A stretch of DNA of 32,572 nucleotides from a virus, in the IMG/VR virus record IMGVR_UViG_3300025806_000113, positions 1 through 32,572 of that record; one strand, given 5' to 3'. The stretch's first letter is position 1. Each line of letters begins with the position of its first letter. Below, piece after piece: positions 16,646 through 26,337 of this stretch. The notes under the pieces were generated by a model. The model saw nothing but the letters and a program-made list of their open reading frames with translations. It ran no database searches and was not told the origin of the DNA. The position numbers were made by a program, and so were the translations under genes.

Positions 16646-17226
16646 TGGCTTTACTGCCTCAGACTTACAACACTGCTGCGATTGAGGATGAGCTTAGGCG
16701 CTTAAATCAAAGGATTGATGCCCTTAGCACATTACACGCATTTATACCTCAAGCAGATCCTGTGGCTAACCCTAGAATTGGCATGATTATGTACTCTGAT
16801 GGCTCTACTACAGGGTTTAGCGAGCACAAAGAGCGTGGCCTTTATAGGTACGATTACTTAAATAAAGATGTCAATAATGATCTTGGGTGGATTCATTTCG
16901 CAAGTAATGATCAGACTCCGTTTATTATTAATCAGTCTGCTGGCGATACTGTTAGCTACACAGCTTCTAGTGGTTTTGTTTTATTAAAGTACACTGGGGG
17001 TAATGGGTCTTACATAGTTGACCTTCCAAACCCAACCTTACAAAAATATAGAACAATAAGGTTTATTGCTGACGGGTCTATAACAGCAAACCATAAAGCT
17101 TTTTTGAATCCAGGCGCTTTTTTGATAGACGGATCAACTGCTGATTTTGAGTTTAATCGTTCTTTTGAGGGTATAACATTGTTTAGTGATGGCTCTAATT
17201 GGTTAGTTACGCAGGCGAAAAAATAA
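16645..17226 (+). CDS. Tail structural protein with N-terminal coiled coil
   Basis: The 193-residue protein starts with a short helix of the type EDELRRLNQRIDALSTL, which could form a trimeric coiled coil or bind the hub protein. The remainder is beta-rich with no recognised enzyme motif (for example IGMIMYSDGSTTGFSEH). It overlaps the hub gene and the next gene through TAATG. A short tail fibre or needle-like protein is possible. Confidence 0.5.
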   Translation: MALLPQTYNTAAIEDELRRLNQRIDALSTLHAFIPQADPVANPRIGMIMYSDGSTTGFSEHKERGLYRYDYLNKDVNNDLGWIHFASNDQTPFIINQSAGDTVSYTASSGFVLLKYTGGNGSYIVDLPNPTLQKYRTIRFIADGSITANHKAFLNPGAFLIDGSTADFEFNRSFEGITLFSDGSNWLVTQAKK

Positions 17227-17657
17227 TGACCCCAGTGGTAGCAAATATTAGAGATGAGTGGTATTGGGTAAAAGATGGAATCAACGAAATACTTCAACAG
17301 TTTTATTGGTTTGATTATAGGGCTGAAGATGTGTATGCGGCCTGCGTTAATGGATCTGCAATTCTATACAAGACAGAAGAAGGTTTTGCTGTTTTTACTA
17401 TAGAAGCAAATACTTTAACAAAAGAGAATTCATTTCTTTGCTGGTTGGCGTGGGGTAAGCCAGAGTACAAAGGCAACCTAATAGCAAGCCACTTTGACTT
17501 CTTTTTAGAGCAGTCCAGAGATTATGGTTGTGAGCGAATTAGTGTTAAAACAGCGATAGATGGTTTAGATAAATTTCTTGTTGACCAAGGGTGGCGGGTT
17601 GACATGAGAGTCTTTAGTTACGATGTGGGCAATGGCCCCGAACAGATAGAGGAATAA
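17226..17657 (+). CDS. Hypothetical protein, possibly GNAT-like
   Basis: The 143-residue protein has the order of a GNAT-type fold: a beta-strand with AVFTIEA, a segment LASHFDFFLEQSRDYGCERIS around residues 78-98, and a closing DGLDKFLVDQGWRVDMRVFSYDV. The second half resembles the acetyltransferase end region where a loop precedes a GWRV or GF-type strand. No clear acetyl-CoA binding loop (Q/RxxGxG/A) is visible, so an enzymatic role is unproven. The ATG at 17226 is preferred to an earlier ATG at 17199 because it makes the usual TAATG junction. Confidence 0.55.
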   Translation: MTPVVANIRDEWYWVKDGINEILQQFYWFDYRAEDVYAACVNGSAILYKTEEGFAVFTIEANTLTKENSFLCWLAWGKPEYKGNLIASHFDFFLEQSRDYGCERISVKTAIDGLDKFLVDQGWRVDMRVFSYDVGNGPEQIEE

Positions 17658-17659
17658 TT

Positions 17660-18409
17660 ATGGGTGGCGGTGGATCAGCTCCTTCAAATACAACACAAAC
17701 GACTAAGCCTTTTCCAGCGCAGGAACGGGCATTAACCCAGCTATTTGGCCTAGCTGAAAACCAATTTGGGCAAGGCCCTCAAGGTTTTTTTCCTGGTGAC
17801 ACTGTAGGTGCTCAATCTCAGAACACTGTTGCGGCTCAGCAATTAGCTCTTGATGCCGTTAACCCTCAAGCGCAACTAGGGATGGCAGGGTTTCAGTCAG
17901 CTATGGCTGGTCTTGACCCTAATTCAGCTCAAAGCCAAGCCATTATCAATCCGATGATTGCAAACCTTCAAAGCCAGATACTTCCTAGCATAGGAAGCAA
18001 TGCCATACAACAGGGCGCTTTTGGTGGTGATAGGCAGCGAATACAAGAGCAACAGGCCGCAGAAGCCACCACAGCCTCCGCTATGCAGGCTCTAATGGCT
18101 AATCAACAGCGAGCCATAGGCAACATGGGCATGGTCAACCAAGGCCTTCTACAGCCTGCACAGACAGCCTCATCGGTTGGTGCTCAACAAGAAGCAAGAA
18201 ACCAAGCCATCATTAATGCGGAGCGACAACGCTTCATGTTTGGTCAGGAGGCTCCTGAAACTGCGCTTGATAGACTTGGTAGTCGAATTAGCGGCGTAAA
18301 CCTTGGTCAAATAACAAACAGCTCATCTGGTGGTAGTGGTAGCAGTTCTGGTCGAAACTTGGGAACTGCGGTTGGTGCTGGGTTAACTGCTTACGGTTTA
18401 GCGAAATAA
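17660..18409 (+). CDS. Putative ejection or internal virion protein (MGGGGSAP type)
   Basis: The 249-residue protein starts with a Gly-rich MGGGGSAPSNTTQTTKPF tail, then is helical and extremely rich in Gln, Ala and Asn. This composition, and its place between the tail hub and the two giant proteins, resembles the small ejection proteins of P22-like phages. It ends Gly/Ala-rich and apolar. The ribosome-binding site is GAGG about eight bases before the ATG. The role as an ejected virion protein is inference. Confidence 0.55.
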   Translation: MGGGGSAPSNTTQTTKPFPAQERALTQLFGLAENQFGQGPQGFFPGDTVGAQSQNTVAAQQLALDAVNPQAQLGMAGFQSAMAGLDPNSAQSQAIINPMIANLQSQILPSIGSNAIQQGAFGGDRQRIQEQQAAEATTASAMQALMANQQRAIGNMGMVNQGLLQPAQTASSVGAQQEARNQAIINAERQRFMFGQEAPETALDRLGSRISGVNLGQITNSSSGGSGSSSGRNLGTAVGAGLTAYGLAK

Positions 18410-18421
18410 GAGGATATTATT

Positions 18422-19048
18422 ATGGGTGCGGGAGCAGTACAAACACTACTTGGCGGGAAAAGCATAGATGATCGCCTTAATAAGAAATTAAAAAACGGGC
18501 AGGTTGAAAAGCCAACATTTAAAAGTGGCCAGCGTAATGAGGTCAATCGACAGCTAGCTCCTATGATTCAGGCAAGTATTGATCGGCAGCGTAATGCTGT
18601 TATGCAGGATAGTGGGCCATTGCTTGCTGGTATTGGGCCAGCAGTTCGCCAAGATGTTCAGAACTTTTCTCCATTTAGTAATCCTTTTGAAGCAGACGCA
18701 GCAACAAATGCGGATTATATTGAAGATCTTAATACTATGAAGGATAACACTAGAAAAACAATCACTAAAAGCAAATTTGGTGGCCTGAAAAGGAAAAAGA
18801 AAGCAAACCCAGCTTACACAAAATTAACCAATCAAATCCTTGAAGCTGAAACACAGCAAAAAGCATTAGAGCAAGGAAGGTTGGGTGCAGACGCTCAATT
18901 TCAGGCATACAACAATCAGGCCCCATCTTATCGTGCAGCACCAATTCAAGCCGGTCTTCTCCAGCGTATGGCTGGTGGCAACACTGGCATGAACCAGATT
19001 GCCGCAGGACAGCAAAACAACCCAACATTGGCTAAAGCAAAGGTTTAA
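18422..19048 (+). CDS. Putative internal virion protein
   Basis: The 208-residue protein is basic and rich in Gln, Asn and Ala. It has a helical middle (ITKSKFGGLKRKKKANPAYT around residue 117) with a Lys/Arg-rich stretch that could contact DNA. No family was recognised. It starts thirteen bases after the previous gene with AGAGG before the ATG. Context places it in the ejection-type block. Confidence 0.5.
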   Translation: MGAGAVQTLLGGKSIDDRLNKKLKNGQVEKPTFKSGQRNEVNRQLAPMIQASIDRQRNAVMQDSGPLLAGIGPAVRQDVQNFSPFSNPFEADAATNADYIEDLNTMKDNTRKTITKSKFGGLKRKKKANPAYTKLTNQILEAETQQKALEQGRLGADAQFQAYNNQAPSYRAAPIQAGLLQRMAGGNTGMNQIAAGQQNNPTLAKAKV

Positions 19049-19050
19049 CT

Positions 19051-19821
19051 ATGGCACTCCCAGCATTATTAATTCCAATACTTGCTGGCGCAGCAATAGG
19101 CGCAGCAACAAATCCTGACGACAAATTACGCGGTGCAATTGGTGGTGGCTTGTTAGGTGCGTTCACTGGTGGTATGGGTGGTGCATTAGCTGGCGGTGGT
19201 GGCGCTGCAAGTTCTGGAATAGGCGCTAGTTTAGCTGGTGGTGCTGGAGCTACATCACCGGCTGCTGCGGGTATTGTTTCATCAGGCCTAGGGACTGCTG
19301 GTACTGCTGCTGCACTACCTGGCGCTGCGTCTTCTGGCGTTGGCGCAAATTTAGCTGCAAATTTAGCAATGGGTGCTAACCCTGGGTCAGTTGCTGCATC
19401 TTCCAGCGCACTATCTGGCGGGGCATCATCAGGCTTGGCTCAAAGCCTTGCTGGTGGTGTAGCACCTCAATCGGCAACTGTATTGCCAGCAGGTAGTTCT
19501 TTTGCATCACCAACTTTAGCATCTCAGGTTAAGACTGGTCTTGGACAGATGGCATCGGGCGCTACAGAAAACCCAATGAAAACACAAGCTATGATGCAGC
19601 TAACTGGGATGGGTGTTCAACCACAACAACAAGCACCAATGATTCAGTCAGCACCAATAACCCAGCCCCAAGTTGCTAGGCCACCGTCTGTATCAGAGCG
19701 AATTGGTGACGAGCCAACATTTATTCCAAAGCCTTTGTTTTCTAGCGAAGGTTTTTCAGAAGAAGAAAAAATGAGAAAACAACTTTTACAACGAGAACTT
19801 CAAGCTAGAGGCCTTGCATAG
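19051..19821 (+). CDS. Gly/Ala-rich membrane-active virion protein
   Basis: The 256-residue protein is made of Gly, Ala, Ser and Leu in its first 150 residues (for example LLIPILAGAAIGAATNPDD and a GGG-rich run), a glycine-zipper-like composition able to insert into membranes. The second half becomes Gln/Pro-rich. Ejection proteins that build a channel across the envelope can look like this, but so can low-complexity structural proteins. It is a candidate pore former, inferred from composition only. Confidence 0.5.
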   Translation: MALPALLIPILAGAAIGAATNPDDKLRGAIGGGLLGAFTGGMGGALAGGGGAASSGIGASLAGGAGATSPAAAGIVSSGLGTAGTAAALPGAASSGVGANLAANLAMGANPGSVAASSSALSGGASSGLAQSLAGGVAPQSATVLPAGSSFASPTLASQVKTGLGQMASGATENPMKTQAMMQLTGMGVQPQQQAPMIQSAPITQPQVARPPSVSERIGDEPTFIPKPLFSSEGFSEEEKMRKQLLQRELQARGLA

Positions 19822-19823
19822 AA

Positions 19824-21467
19824 ATGGCAGAATTTGATTACTTACAAGCTCTTAGGTTAGCAATGGGTGGCCAGCAACAACTACAGGATCAAGAGATTGA
19901 TGCTAGAAATGCTTTATCTGCTGCGGTTAGTCAGCCAATAAGACCTGGATACCGTGCTCTTAATGATCAAGGTGAAGTGCGCGGGTGGGCTGATACATTT
20001 AAGAACCCAACAGAAGGTCAGAAGGGTTTTGCTTTACAGGCTGGACTATCTCTTCTTGGTAGCGCAGACAGCACTGCAAGCCTCTCTAGTCGCATTGGTG
20101 CGGCCATTGGTACTGGCTCTCAAGCACAACAAAAAATAAGAGCAACCGAGCAAGCACAACGAGCTAGTGCGGCTCAATCAAATCTTGACATAATCGGTTC
20201 TCAAAGAGATAACCTTACTGCCCAGATGGGTTTTATGAAGGATATAAATACCGAGCGAAGGGCTGCTGCTGGAGAGCAAAGAGATGTGGCTGGCGAAGAA
20301 AGAGCTGTTCAAGATCAAATCATGCAAGAAGAGACACACAGGCTCAGCCAATTAACCCCAATTCAGCGATCTAAAGAGCAACAACAAAAAGCAATAGCAG
20401 AGGGTAATTTTTCTCTTGCTGAGCAAATACAAGGCGAAATTGACAAAGCTCAAGGCTTTGGTCCAAACTCTATTGAAGTTTATAATAAACAAATAAATGA
20501 TTTACGAGATCAGATTTCTACAGGAAAAAATTTAATTGCAAGTGGCAATAACAGTCCAGAGGCTGCTGCGGCACTGGCTAGGCTCGAAGAAGAATTGTTG
20601 TATGCAGAGCAGGGTAGGGATAAGGCCGTGCGAACATCTGGAATGTCTGTAACAACAACAAACCCTGACGGAACAACTACTACAGTGAACGTGGGTGGTT
20701 CTGGTAGCTCTAATAGGAGAAGGGGTAATGAAACTAAAATAGATAAAACTTTTCTTGATCAAGTTAGCTTTTTAGATAATGAAAATAGTCTTATGCAAAG
20801 GTCTATTTCTTTAATGACAGAGCCAGCTTTTCAAAGCGTACAAGGCGCTATCAAAGGAAGGGTTGTTGGAGGTGTTCCTGGGGCAGACATACTTATGTCA
20901 GAGGAACAACAGTCAGCGTTGAATCGATACGATAGAATTAAGAGTGAACAAGGTTTGGCTTTTGCCCCTCTTTTAAAACCCATGTCTGACAGTGATCTTA
21001 AGTTTGTTTTAGAAGCAATGGCTATCCCAATTGGCATAACACCTGCGTCTGCAATATCTGGAATGTTTACAGATAAGATTCCGCAAGCCTTATCTAGAAT
21101 AAAATCTGCTTACAGCGTTTTTGAAAATGACGATCCTGAATATTATCCACCAGGGTCTGCTGATGTTGCTCAAATGAAAATGGCTACAGATTTAGCGGCA
21201 GAATGGTCTAAGGGTGGTATTAGTTTAGCAGGAGATCCTAACAACCCCGAATCCATAAAAGGAAGTATTGGGTACGCTATGCAAAATTGGTTTCCACAGG
21301 TTAACCCTGCATTAAAAGGAAAGGGTTATTATTACAGTAAGCAAACTGGTAAAATGTATTCGGCAGGGTTTTTGGCAAATTTCTTAGCGCAAACAAGAAG
21401 GGAACTTAAGGTTCCTGATTATCCAGAAAAAGAACTTCTGAGATCACTTCAATTGGAAGAATATTAA
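19824..21467 (+). CDS. Large internal virion (ejection) protein
   Basis: The 547-residue protein has a long helical, Gln/Glu/Ala-rich centre (about residues 20-215; EERAVQDQIMQEETHRLSQL) that could be a coiled coil. A Thr/Gly-rich hinge follows (VTTTNPDGTTTTVNVGG, about residue 272), and the second half is globular, ending with an aromatic GKGYYYSKQTGKMYSAGF segment. The architecture fits DNA-ejection proteins of podoviruses. The stop overlaps the next ATG as TAATG. I did not recognise any enzyme motif. Confidence 0.55.
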   Translation: MAEFDYLQALRLAMGGQQQLQDQEIDARNALSAAVSQPIRPGYRALNDQGEVRGWADTFKNPTEGQKGFALQAGLSLLGSADSTASLSSRIGAAIGTGSQAQQKIRATEQAQRASAAQSNLDIIGSQRDNLTAQMGFMKDINTERRAAAGEQRDVAGEERAVQDQIMQEETHRLSQLTPIQRSKEQQQKAIAEGNFSLAEQIQGEIDKAQGFGPNSIEVYNKQINDLRDQISTGKNLIASGNNSPEAAAALARLEEELLYAEQGRDKAVRTSGMSVTTTNPDGTTTTVNVGGSGSSNRRRGNETKIDKTFLDQVSFLDNENSLMQRSISLMTEPAFQSVQGAIKGRVVGGVPGADILMSEEQQSALNRYDRIKSEQGLAFAPLLKPMSDSDLKFVLEAMAIPIGITPASAISGMFTDKIPQALSRIKSAYSVFENDDPEYYPPGSADVAQMKMATDLAAEWSKGGISLAGDPNNPESIKGSIGYAMQNWFPQVNPALKGKGYYYSKQTGKMYSAGFLANFLAQTRRELKVPDYPEKELLRSLQLEEY

Positions 21468-24400
21468 TGACTGAAAATGAAATAATCCGTAGTCAAGAAG
21501 GTGTTGATCCAAGATTTGTTGATGTAAATGAATATGTCCGGAAATCTGCTGGGCTAGACCCCCAAAGCGAAGAAAAACCATTAAGGTCTTTTAATCAACT
21601 ATCTTCTTCTGAAGTTGAGAAAATGAATTCTTTAATTTCACAATCTGCTGGATTGTCTCCAAATTATAACAATAGCCCAGAGTTTAATGACATTGGATCA
21701 GAAGTTAATAAGATGCCTGGTGTTGGTATTGATTACGCTGAGACATTAAGTCAAGGCGCGATCAGGGGTATGCTTTCTGTTTTAGATGTAGGTCCAATGG
21801 CTTGGAATGCTCTTTCTTGGGCCAACAATAAGATGGGTGGCCTTCAAACAACTTCCATCGAGTATCCATCTAAGATTATTGGAGAGCTAACTGGTCTTGG
21901 AGATAGAAATACTAATGAAATTAATTTTGGCACATTAGATGCTGCCGCAGCACAAACCATTCGTGATGTAGCATCTAGTAAAGTTGTTAAAGACGTAAAG
22001 GGAAGCATCATCGAGGCGCTTGGCGGGGAAGCCGCTCCAGAAGGGGAGAAAGACGTAAGGCCATTAAGAAAGGGTCTTTTTGGTGATGAAATAAAAGCTG
22101 AAGACCTTAGCTTTAGTGACAACCCTTTAACAGCAGAACAACGACAATCAATAGCGCCTTTTGAATTTGGTCTAGAAATAGCAAGTGCTGCTACTACAGG
22201 CGCTGGACTTATGGCCTTTGGTGGTATGAGGTCACTAGAAAGCGCTAGACAATTTTTGCCTATTGCACAAAAGGCTGGTATCAATCCTTTCTTTGCAGAA
22301 GGAAGACTTATACCCAGAAGTCTAGACGATCTTAAAAAAATAACAACCACAGCGCCAACTGTTCCTACAAGAACTGGCGCAAGTAAAGCTGCTGTTATTG
22401 CGGCAAGTAAAGAGGGAATAAAAGCCGAAGCTAAGTTTGCAGCATTATCTTCTCTTTCTGCAACTTCAGTTGGCTTGGCGACAAATGGTGACCCGCTTGC
22501 AATGACAATTGCGTCCCTTCTTGTGCCTACTAGCTTTGCTGCTTACAAAGGTGTTAAGGACTTTAGAATAAGAAAGCAAGATGAACTTCTAAAAATAGTT
22601 GGCAGGGAGGGGCAGGAATTTATGGCTCTTGAAAACATACTTCTTCATTCTTCTGATAGGGATGCGGTTATAGCTAAGGTTCGAGAGTGGGCAGCAAGTG
22701 GTCAGAAGTTCCCTGGTACACTTGGAGCTTTAACTGGAGATAGAGGTTTGCTTGCTTGGGAGAAGGGAAGAAAGGCTCAAGGTTTTAATGCAGAAATGAG
22801 AGACATGGATCGAGATGCTCTTGAATTCCTATCTAATTCTTTGAGTGAAATTCAAAAAAACGGATCTGAAGAAAGTTTAAACAAATGGCTTCAGATGAGA
22901 GTTGCTGCTGAAGAGTCTGATGCTGAAATGATGCTGGATAACGCTAGGCAGACTACTGAGGATATTCTTGAATCAAAAGGCACTAAGTACGAATCCCTAG
23001 AAGATGCAAACCTTGCCCAAGAAATACAAACTGAAGCTGTTTTAGCGAACATGGAAGAAAAACATGAAGCTTTGTGGGATCAAGTTCCAGATGAAGATTT
23101 GGTTAATGTCAGTGAGGTTTATAGAAACTTTAAAGGAACAATGGATTCTATTCTTGACACAGAAACTGCAAGATCAATGGGTTCAAAAGGATACGCTGAA
23201 GAGTTAAATATACTAAAGGGCTTGGCTAAAATATCTGATGATGCTAGCGCCCCAATTGGGTCATCAACTCCAAGTTTAATGAGTCAATTAATTAAAAGTA
23301 ATGCAGTAAAACTTACAAGAAAAGAAGCAAATGAGTATGGTTATGAAAATTCTGGGTGGTATTACATAGACCCAGATACAAATAGCCCTATGGGGACCAG
23401 CCATGCTACTAAAAAAGATTTAGTGGCAGATATTGAAAACTCCCCATTTGATTATGGAATTGACATTAAGTCTACTAGTGAGGCTGTTGGGCCTGTTGAA
23501 GATGTTTTTGTTTCCGCAAAAGAATTAATTGACTTAAGAAGTGCAATTAATGCAAAAACAAGACAGCTTAAATCTCCAGGCAAGGCCGAATCAAATAAAT
23601 TTAATGCTAAATTTGCTAGCGAGTTTCAAGAAAGTTTATTGAATGGAATTAACTCAGCTCCAAATGTTAGTCCAGCGTACACAGAAGCTGCAAACTACAC
23701 GCGACTTCTTAAGCAAACCACAGACAAGACAGCTAAAAATCTTGCGCTCGATGACGCTGCAACCACAGATCAAAGAATACTTAAGGCTAATGAGCGAGGC
23801 GCAAAACCTGCTGATGAAATTATAAGCCAAGCGCAATTTGCTAACGAGCAAGGTGTTGAAGGTGCTCAAGACTTGCTTCAGGCAACCGAGGAAGTTGGTA
23901 TTAGCAGTTTTGCCTCTGCCGCTATATCCCCTGAAGGTGTTGTTAACACTAAAGCAGCAAACGCTTGGATTAAAAAACACGCTTCTTTCTTGAGAAGATT
24001 TCCTAATGCTAGAGCAAGAATGGAGAAAATAGCAGACACTGGTGATGCAGAAGATCTTGCTCAGGAATCAGCAAAGTTAACTAGAAGCTCGCGGGAAAAA
24101 TCTGTTGCTGTAAATTTAATTCAGTCTCCAAATGCAATAGATACTATTGATAAACTTTTAGCCGGTAAGTTGAAAGGTGGATTCCAGAAAGGCGTTGATG
24201 ATCTGCTTGAAGATATAAGTCAGACTCAAGATCCGGCTGAGTCTCTTAGGGGCCTTCAGGTTCTTATTCTTGATCGATTAAGTCACAACATGACGTTTGC
24301 TTCAAAAAACTACAGAGTTAAAGTAGACCCCTTACTTAAACAGGTTTTTGGTGATGAGGCTTACAACAACATAAAGCAAATATATGATGATGTTGATAAG

Positions 24401-24799
24401 GTTATCGCTAGAAAAAGCGTTGGGATGACTAGGGATGAGTACAAACAAGATCTTTTAAAGACAACAATAGGCAAAGTGCTTGGTGCAAGAATTGGCTCTC
24501 AGTTTGGTCAGTCACCTCTAATCATGGCCAATGTTGGTGGCCGAGTCATGGAGCGACTGCTTACTAAAATACCTGGTGAGCAAATTGATGAGATAACAAA
24601 TGCGATGCTTTTAAATCCTCAAGAGTTTATCGATTACGTTGACAAGGTTGATAAGATAGACAATGTTAATGAAGCTGTCTCTATGCTGCATCAATGGATG
24701 TTGATTGCTGGGGTTCAAGGGGAAATGTACAGGACTGGTTCAAAAGAAGTTGAAGAGCGCAGACCTGAGAGCTTAGAAGAAAGAATGAGGGCGCAATAA
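21467..24799 (+). CDS. Giant internal virion (ejection) protein
   Basis: At 1110 residues this is the longest product in the window. It contains two apolar, Ala/Gly-rich patches (about residues 235-255 and 330-365) that could cross membranes, a large helical middle, and a C-terminal part with long amphipathic helices. There is no obvious peptidase or lysozyme motif; that activity may be supplied by the next gene. Position after three helical virion proteins and before a hydrolase matches the ejection block of P22- and T7-like phages. Confidence 0.55.
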   Translation: MTENEIIRSQEGVDPRFVDVNEYVRKSAGLDPQSEEKPLRSFNQLSSSEVEKMNSLISQSAGLSPNYNNSPEFNDIGSEVNKMPGVGIDYAETLSQGAIRGMLSVLDVGPMAWNALSWANNKMGGLQTTSIEYPSKIIGELTGLGDRNTNEINFGTLDAAAAQTIRDVASSKVVKDVKGSIIEALGGEAAPEGEKDVRPLRKGLFGDEIKAEDLSFSDNPLTAEQRQSIAPFEFGLEIASAATTGAGLMAFGGMRSLESARQFLPIAQKAGINPFFAEGRLIPRSLDDLKKITTTAPTVPTRTGASKAAVIAASKEGIKAEAKFAALSSLSATSVGLATNGDPLAMTIASLLVPTSFAAYKGVKDFRIRKQDELLKIVGREGQEFMALENILLHSSDRDAVIAKVREWAASGQKFPGTLGALTGDRGLLAWEKGRKAQGFNAEMRDMDRDALEFLSNSLSEIQKNGSEESLNKWLQMRVAAEESDAEMMLDNARQTTEDILESKGTKYESLEDANLAQEIQTEAVLANMEEKHEALWDQVPDEDLVNVSEVYRNFKGTMDSILDTETARSMGSKGYAEELNILKGLAKISDDASAPIGSSTPSLMSQLIKSNAVKLTRKEANEYGYENSGWYYIDPDTNSPMGTSHATKKDLVADIENSPFDYGIDIKSTSEAVGPVEDVFVSAKELIDLRSAINAKTRQLKSPGKAESNKFNAKFASEFQESLLNGINSAPNVSPAYTEAANYTRLLKQTTDKTAKNLALDDAATTDQRILKANERGAKPADEIISQAQFANEQGVEGAQDLLQATEEVGISSFASAAISPEGVVNTKAANAWIKKHASFLRRFPNARARMEKIADTGDAEDLAQESAKLTRSSREKSVAVNLIQSPNAIDTIDKLLAGKLKGGFQKGVDDLLEDISQTQDPAESLRGLQVLILDRLSHNMTFASKNYRVKVDPLLKQVFGDEAYNNIKQIYDDVDKVIARKSVGMTRDEYKQDLLKTTIGKVLGARIGSQFGQSPLIMANVGGRVMERLLTKIPGEQIDEITNAMLLNPQEFIDYVDKVDKIDNVNEAVSMLHQWMLIAGVQGEMYRTGSKEVEERRPESLEERMRAQ

Positions 24800-25629
24800 T
24801 GGAAGATATTTTAACTCAATTAGCCCAGCAAGGGGGCAAACCTCCAATTGAAGTGCCTGGTCAGCCAGCTACTTTAGACGGCTTGATTCAGCAACTAATT
24901 GGCTCAGGTGTAGGTTCAACACCGGAGTCACCAGGCATGGGCGCACAGCAAGCTGTAGAGCCTCCTGCGACCCTTATAGAGCAGGTTACAGCACCTCAAC
25001 AAGTGCAAACTCCAAACCCAGTAAATAAGAAAATAATTAGCGAAGTTGTTCCAAAGCCAACTAAGAAGGAAGAAAAGCAATTAATAAAAAACCCTATAGA
25101 GCTTATATATGGCAAAGAGTATTATGGTCTGGATGAGGCTAACCCCAAACACCAACCCATCATAGCAAGTTTCTTTGATAAAAGTATACCAAGCCTTATG
25201 ACATCAAAGGATGGCAAGAAGGACCCATCAAAAGTACAAAGTGTTGCGTGGTGCGCTGCATTTGTTGACCATGTTTTAAATGATTTAGGTCAGCCAAGTT
25301 TAAAATACGAGAAGGATAAATACGACATTGTTAGGGCTGCTAAGTATTTGCAATATGGCGAAAATGTTGACAATGACCCACAGCTTGGTGATCTTGCTGT
25401 AATACAAAACCCAAAAAACGGATTGTTTCATGTTGGCTTTTTTGCAGGAGAAGGGGAAAAAGGTAAAATTAAAATTCTTGGTGGAAATCAGAATAACCAA
25501 GTAAATGTTAGTTCTTATGACACCTCTAGAATTAAAGGTTTTAGAAGAATTGGTGATTTGGAAACGGTAAGCCCAGAGACTTTAATTAAAATATCTGAAG
25601 ACATACAGGGGCAGGGGGGAACTAGGTAA
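24799..25629 (+). CDS. Peptidoglycan hydrolase, CHAP/NlpC-like (TIGR02594-type)
   Basis: The 276-residue protein has a Pro/Gln-rich N-terminus (to about residue 95) then a cysteine-peptidase domain. The motifs match the TIGR02594 family: WCAAFVDHVL with catalytic Cys152, a LGDLAVI strand near 196-202, HVGFF with His211, and GGNQNNQV with Asn230, ending in GFRRI. Such domains cut the peptide part of peptidoglycan. Being encoded right after the ejection proteins, with a non-catalytic N-terminal half, it may be a virion-associated enzyme that opens the wall at entry, or the endolysin for release. No separate endolysin is visible. Confidence 0.75.
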   Translation: MEDILTQLAQQGGKPPIEVPGQPATLDGLIQQLIGSGVGSTPESPGMGAQQAVEPPATLIEQVTAPQQVQTPNPVNKKIISEVVPKPTKKEEKQLIKNPIELIYGKEYYGLDEANPKHQPIIASFFDKSIPSLMTSKDGKKDPSKVQSVAWCAAFVDHVLNDLGQPSLKYEKDKYDIVRAAKYLQYGENVDNDPQLGDLAVIQNPKNGLFHVGFFAGEGEKGKIKILGGNQNNQVNVSSYDTSRIKGFRRIGDLETVSPETLIKISEDIQGQGGTR

Positions 25630-25641
25630 TTCGAACAAGGT

Positions 25642-25667
25642 GCTGACTACAGGGATCGCAGGTCAGC
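25642..25667. terminator. Weak hairpin between convergent operons
   Basis: GCTGAC (25642-25647) and GTCAGC (25662-25667) form a perfect six-base inverted repeat with a 14-base loop, lying in the 52-base gap where two operons converge. There is no T-run on either side, so it is at best a weak or factor-dependent terminator. Confidence 0.3.
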
Positions 25668-25681
25668 GTCTACGTGGAGGG

Positions 25682-25900
25682 CTACTTCCCTGCTAAGGAT
25701 TCCATTGTACCAGAGACAGCAATTAAGAACTCACCGAGTTCATAGCAATCTTTAGCACTTTCAATAGCGTAAGTCTTTGTTCCAGCAAAATCACTTGCAG
25801 TAATCCTGACAACGTCACCTTCAGCAACATAATCAACAATTAACTGCCTAGCGCCAATAGTATCATCAGTGCCAATAGTTAAGCTAATATTCTTTATCAC
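25682..25900 (-). CDS. Hypothetical small protein at end of early operon
   Basis: The 72-residue protein is acidic, with a beta-rich start (ISLTIGTDDTIGARQLIVDY) and a helical tail. The start is a GTG overlapping the NinG-like stop as GTGA. It is the last gene of the leftward operon. I recognise no family. A role in recombination or replication is possible from context only. Confidence 0.55.
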   Translation of the reverse strand: MIKNISLTIGTDDTIGARQLIVDYVAEGDVVRITASDFAGTKTYAIESAKDCYELGEFLIAVSGTMESLAGK

Positions 25901-26337
25901 AAACCCACCCGTTGCAATTGATTAGATATTTCTTTATCCCACTCAGCTATCATTTCTCGATAATCTGCTGAGTAAAACTTTACCGGATTCTTTTTTGTAT
26001 TAAGCATCATTTCAACATGGTCTTTGCCATACATATCGATCATGTATAGCGTGTACTGCGCTTCAGCGCTCCCATGCTTCATTCCAAATTGATTGCAAGA
26101 CGAGCACTGAGGGTGAATGTTTTCTTCCTCTAAGGCCCATCTAGAGCTACTGCCTTTTGGTATAAAATGACCACCTTGCATACCTTCATTCCATTTCTTA
26201 GAACAACCGCAGCTAACACAGGTAACGTACCCTGTGTCATCCGCAGCCTTAAGCCTGACAAGTTTTTGCAAAGTCTTTAAAGCAGTTTGACGTAGCTCTT
26301 GACTTGTCTTGGCCTTTTTCTTTTTCTTAGCAGCCAT
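25897..26337 (-). CDS. ninG: NinG/Rap-like recombination nuclease
   Basis: The 146-residue protein resembles NinG (Rap) of lambda, a Holliday-junction-type endonuclease that aids recombination. After a very Lys-rich N-terminus it has CVSCGCSKKW, then GGHFIPKG, then HPQCSSCNQF, a zinc-binding HNH-like layout (CxxC, then His, then HxxCxxCN). The central LEEENIHPQCSSCN and closing region match this family by eye. The start follows directly after the upstream stop and has no clear ribosome-binding site, so it likely relies on coupling. It sits next to a single-strand annealing gene. Confidence 0.8.
   Translation of the reverse strand: MAAKKKKKAKTSQELRQTALKTLQKLVRLKAADDTGYVTCVSCGCSKKWNEGMQGGHFIPKGSSSRWALEEENIHPQCSSCNQFGMKHGSAEAQYTLYMIDMYGKDHVEMMLNTKKNPVKFYSADYREMIAEWDKEISNQLQRVGL

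Noticed and set aside
21844-22350. 168-codon frame on the minus strand within the giant ejection gene
   Set aside because: No start signal and no motif; it is the mirror of a gene with strong codon bias.
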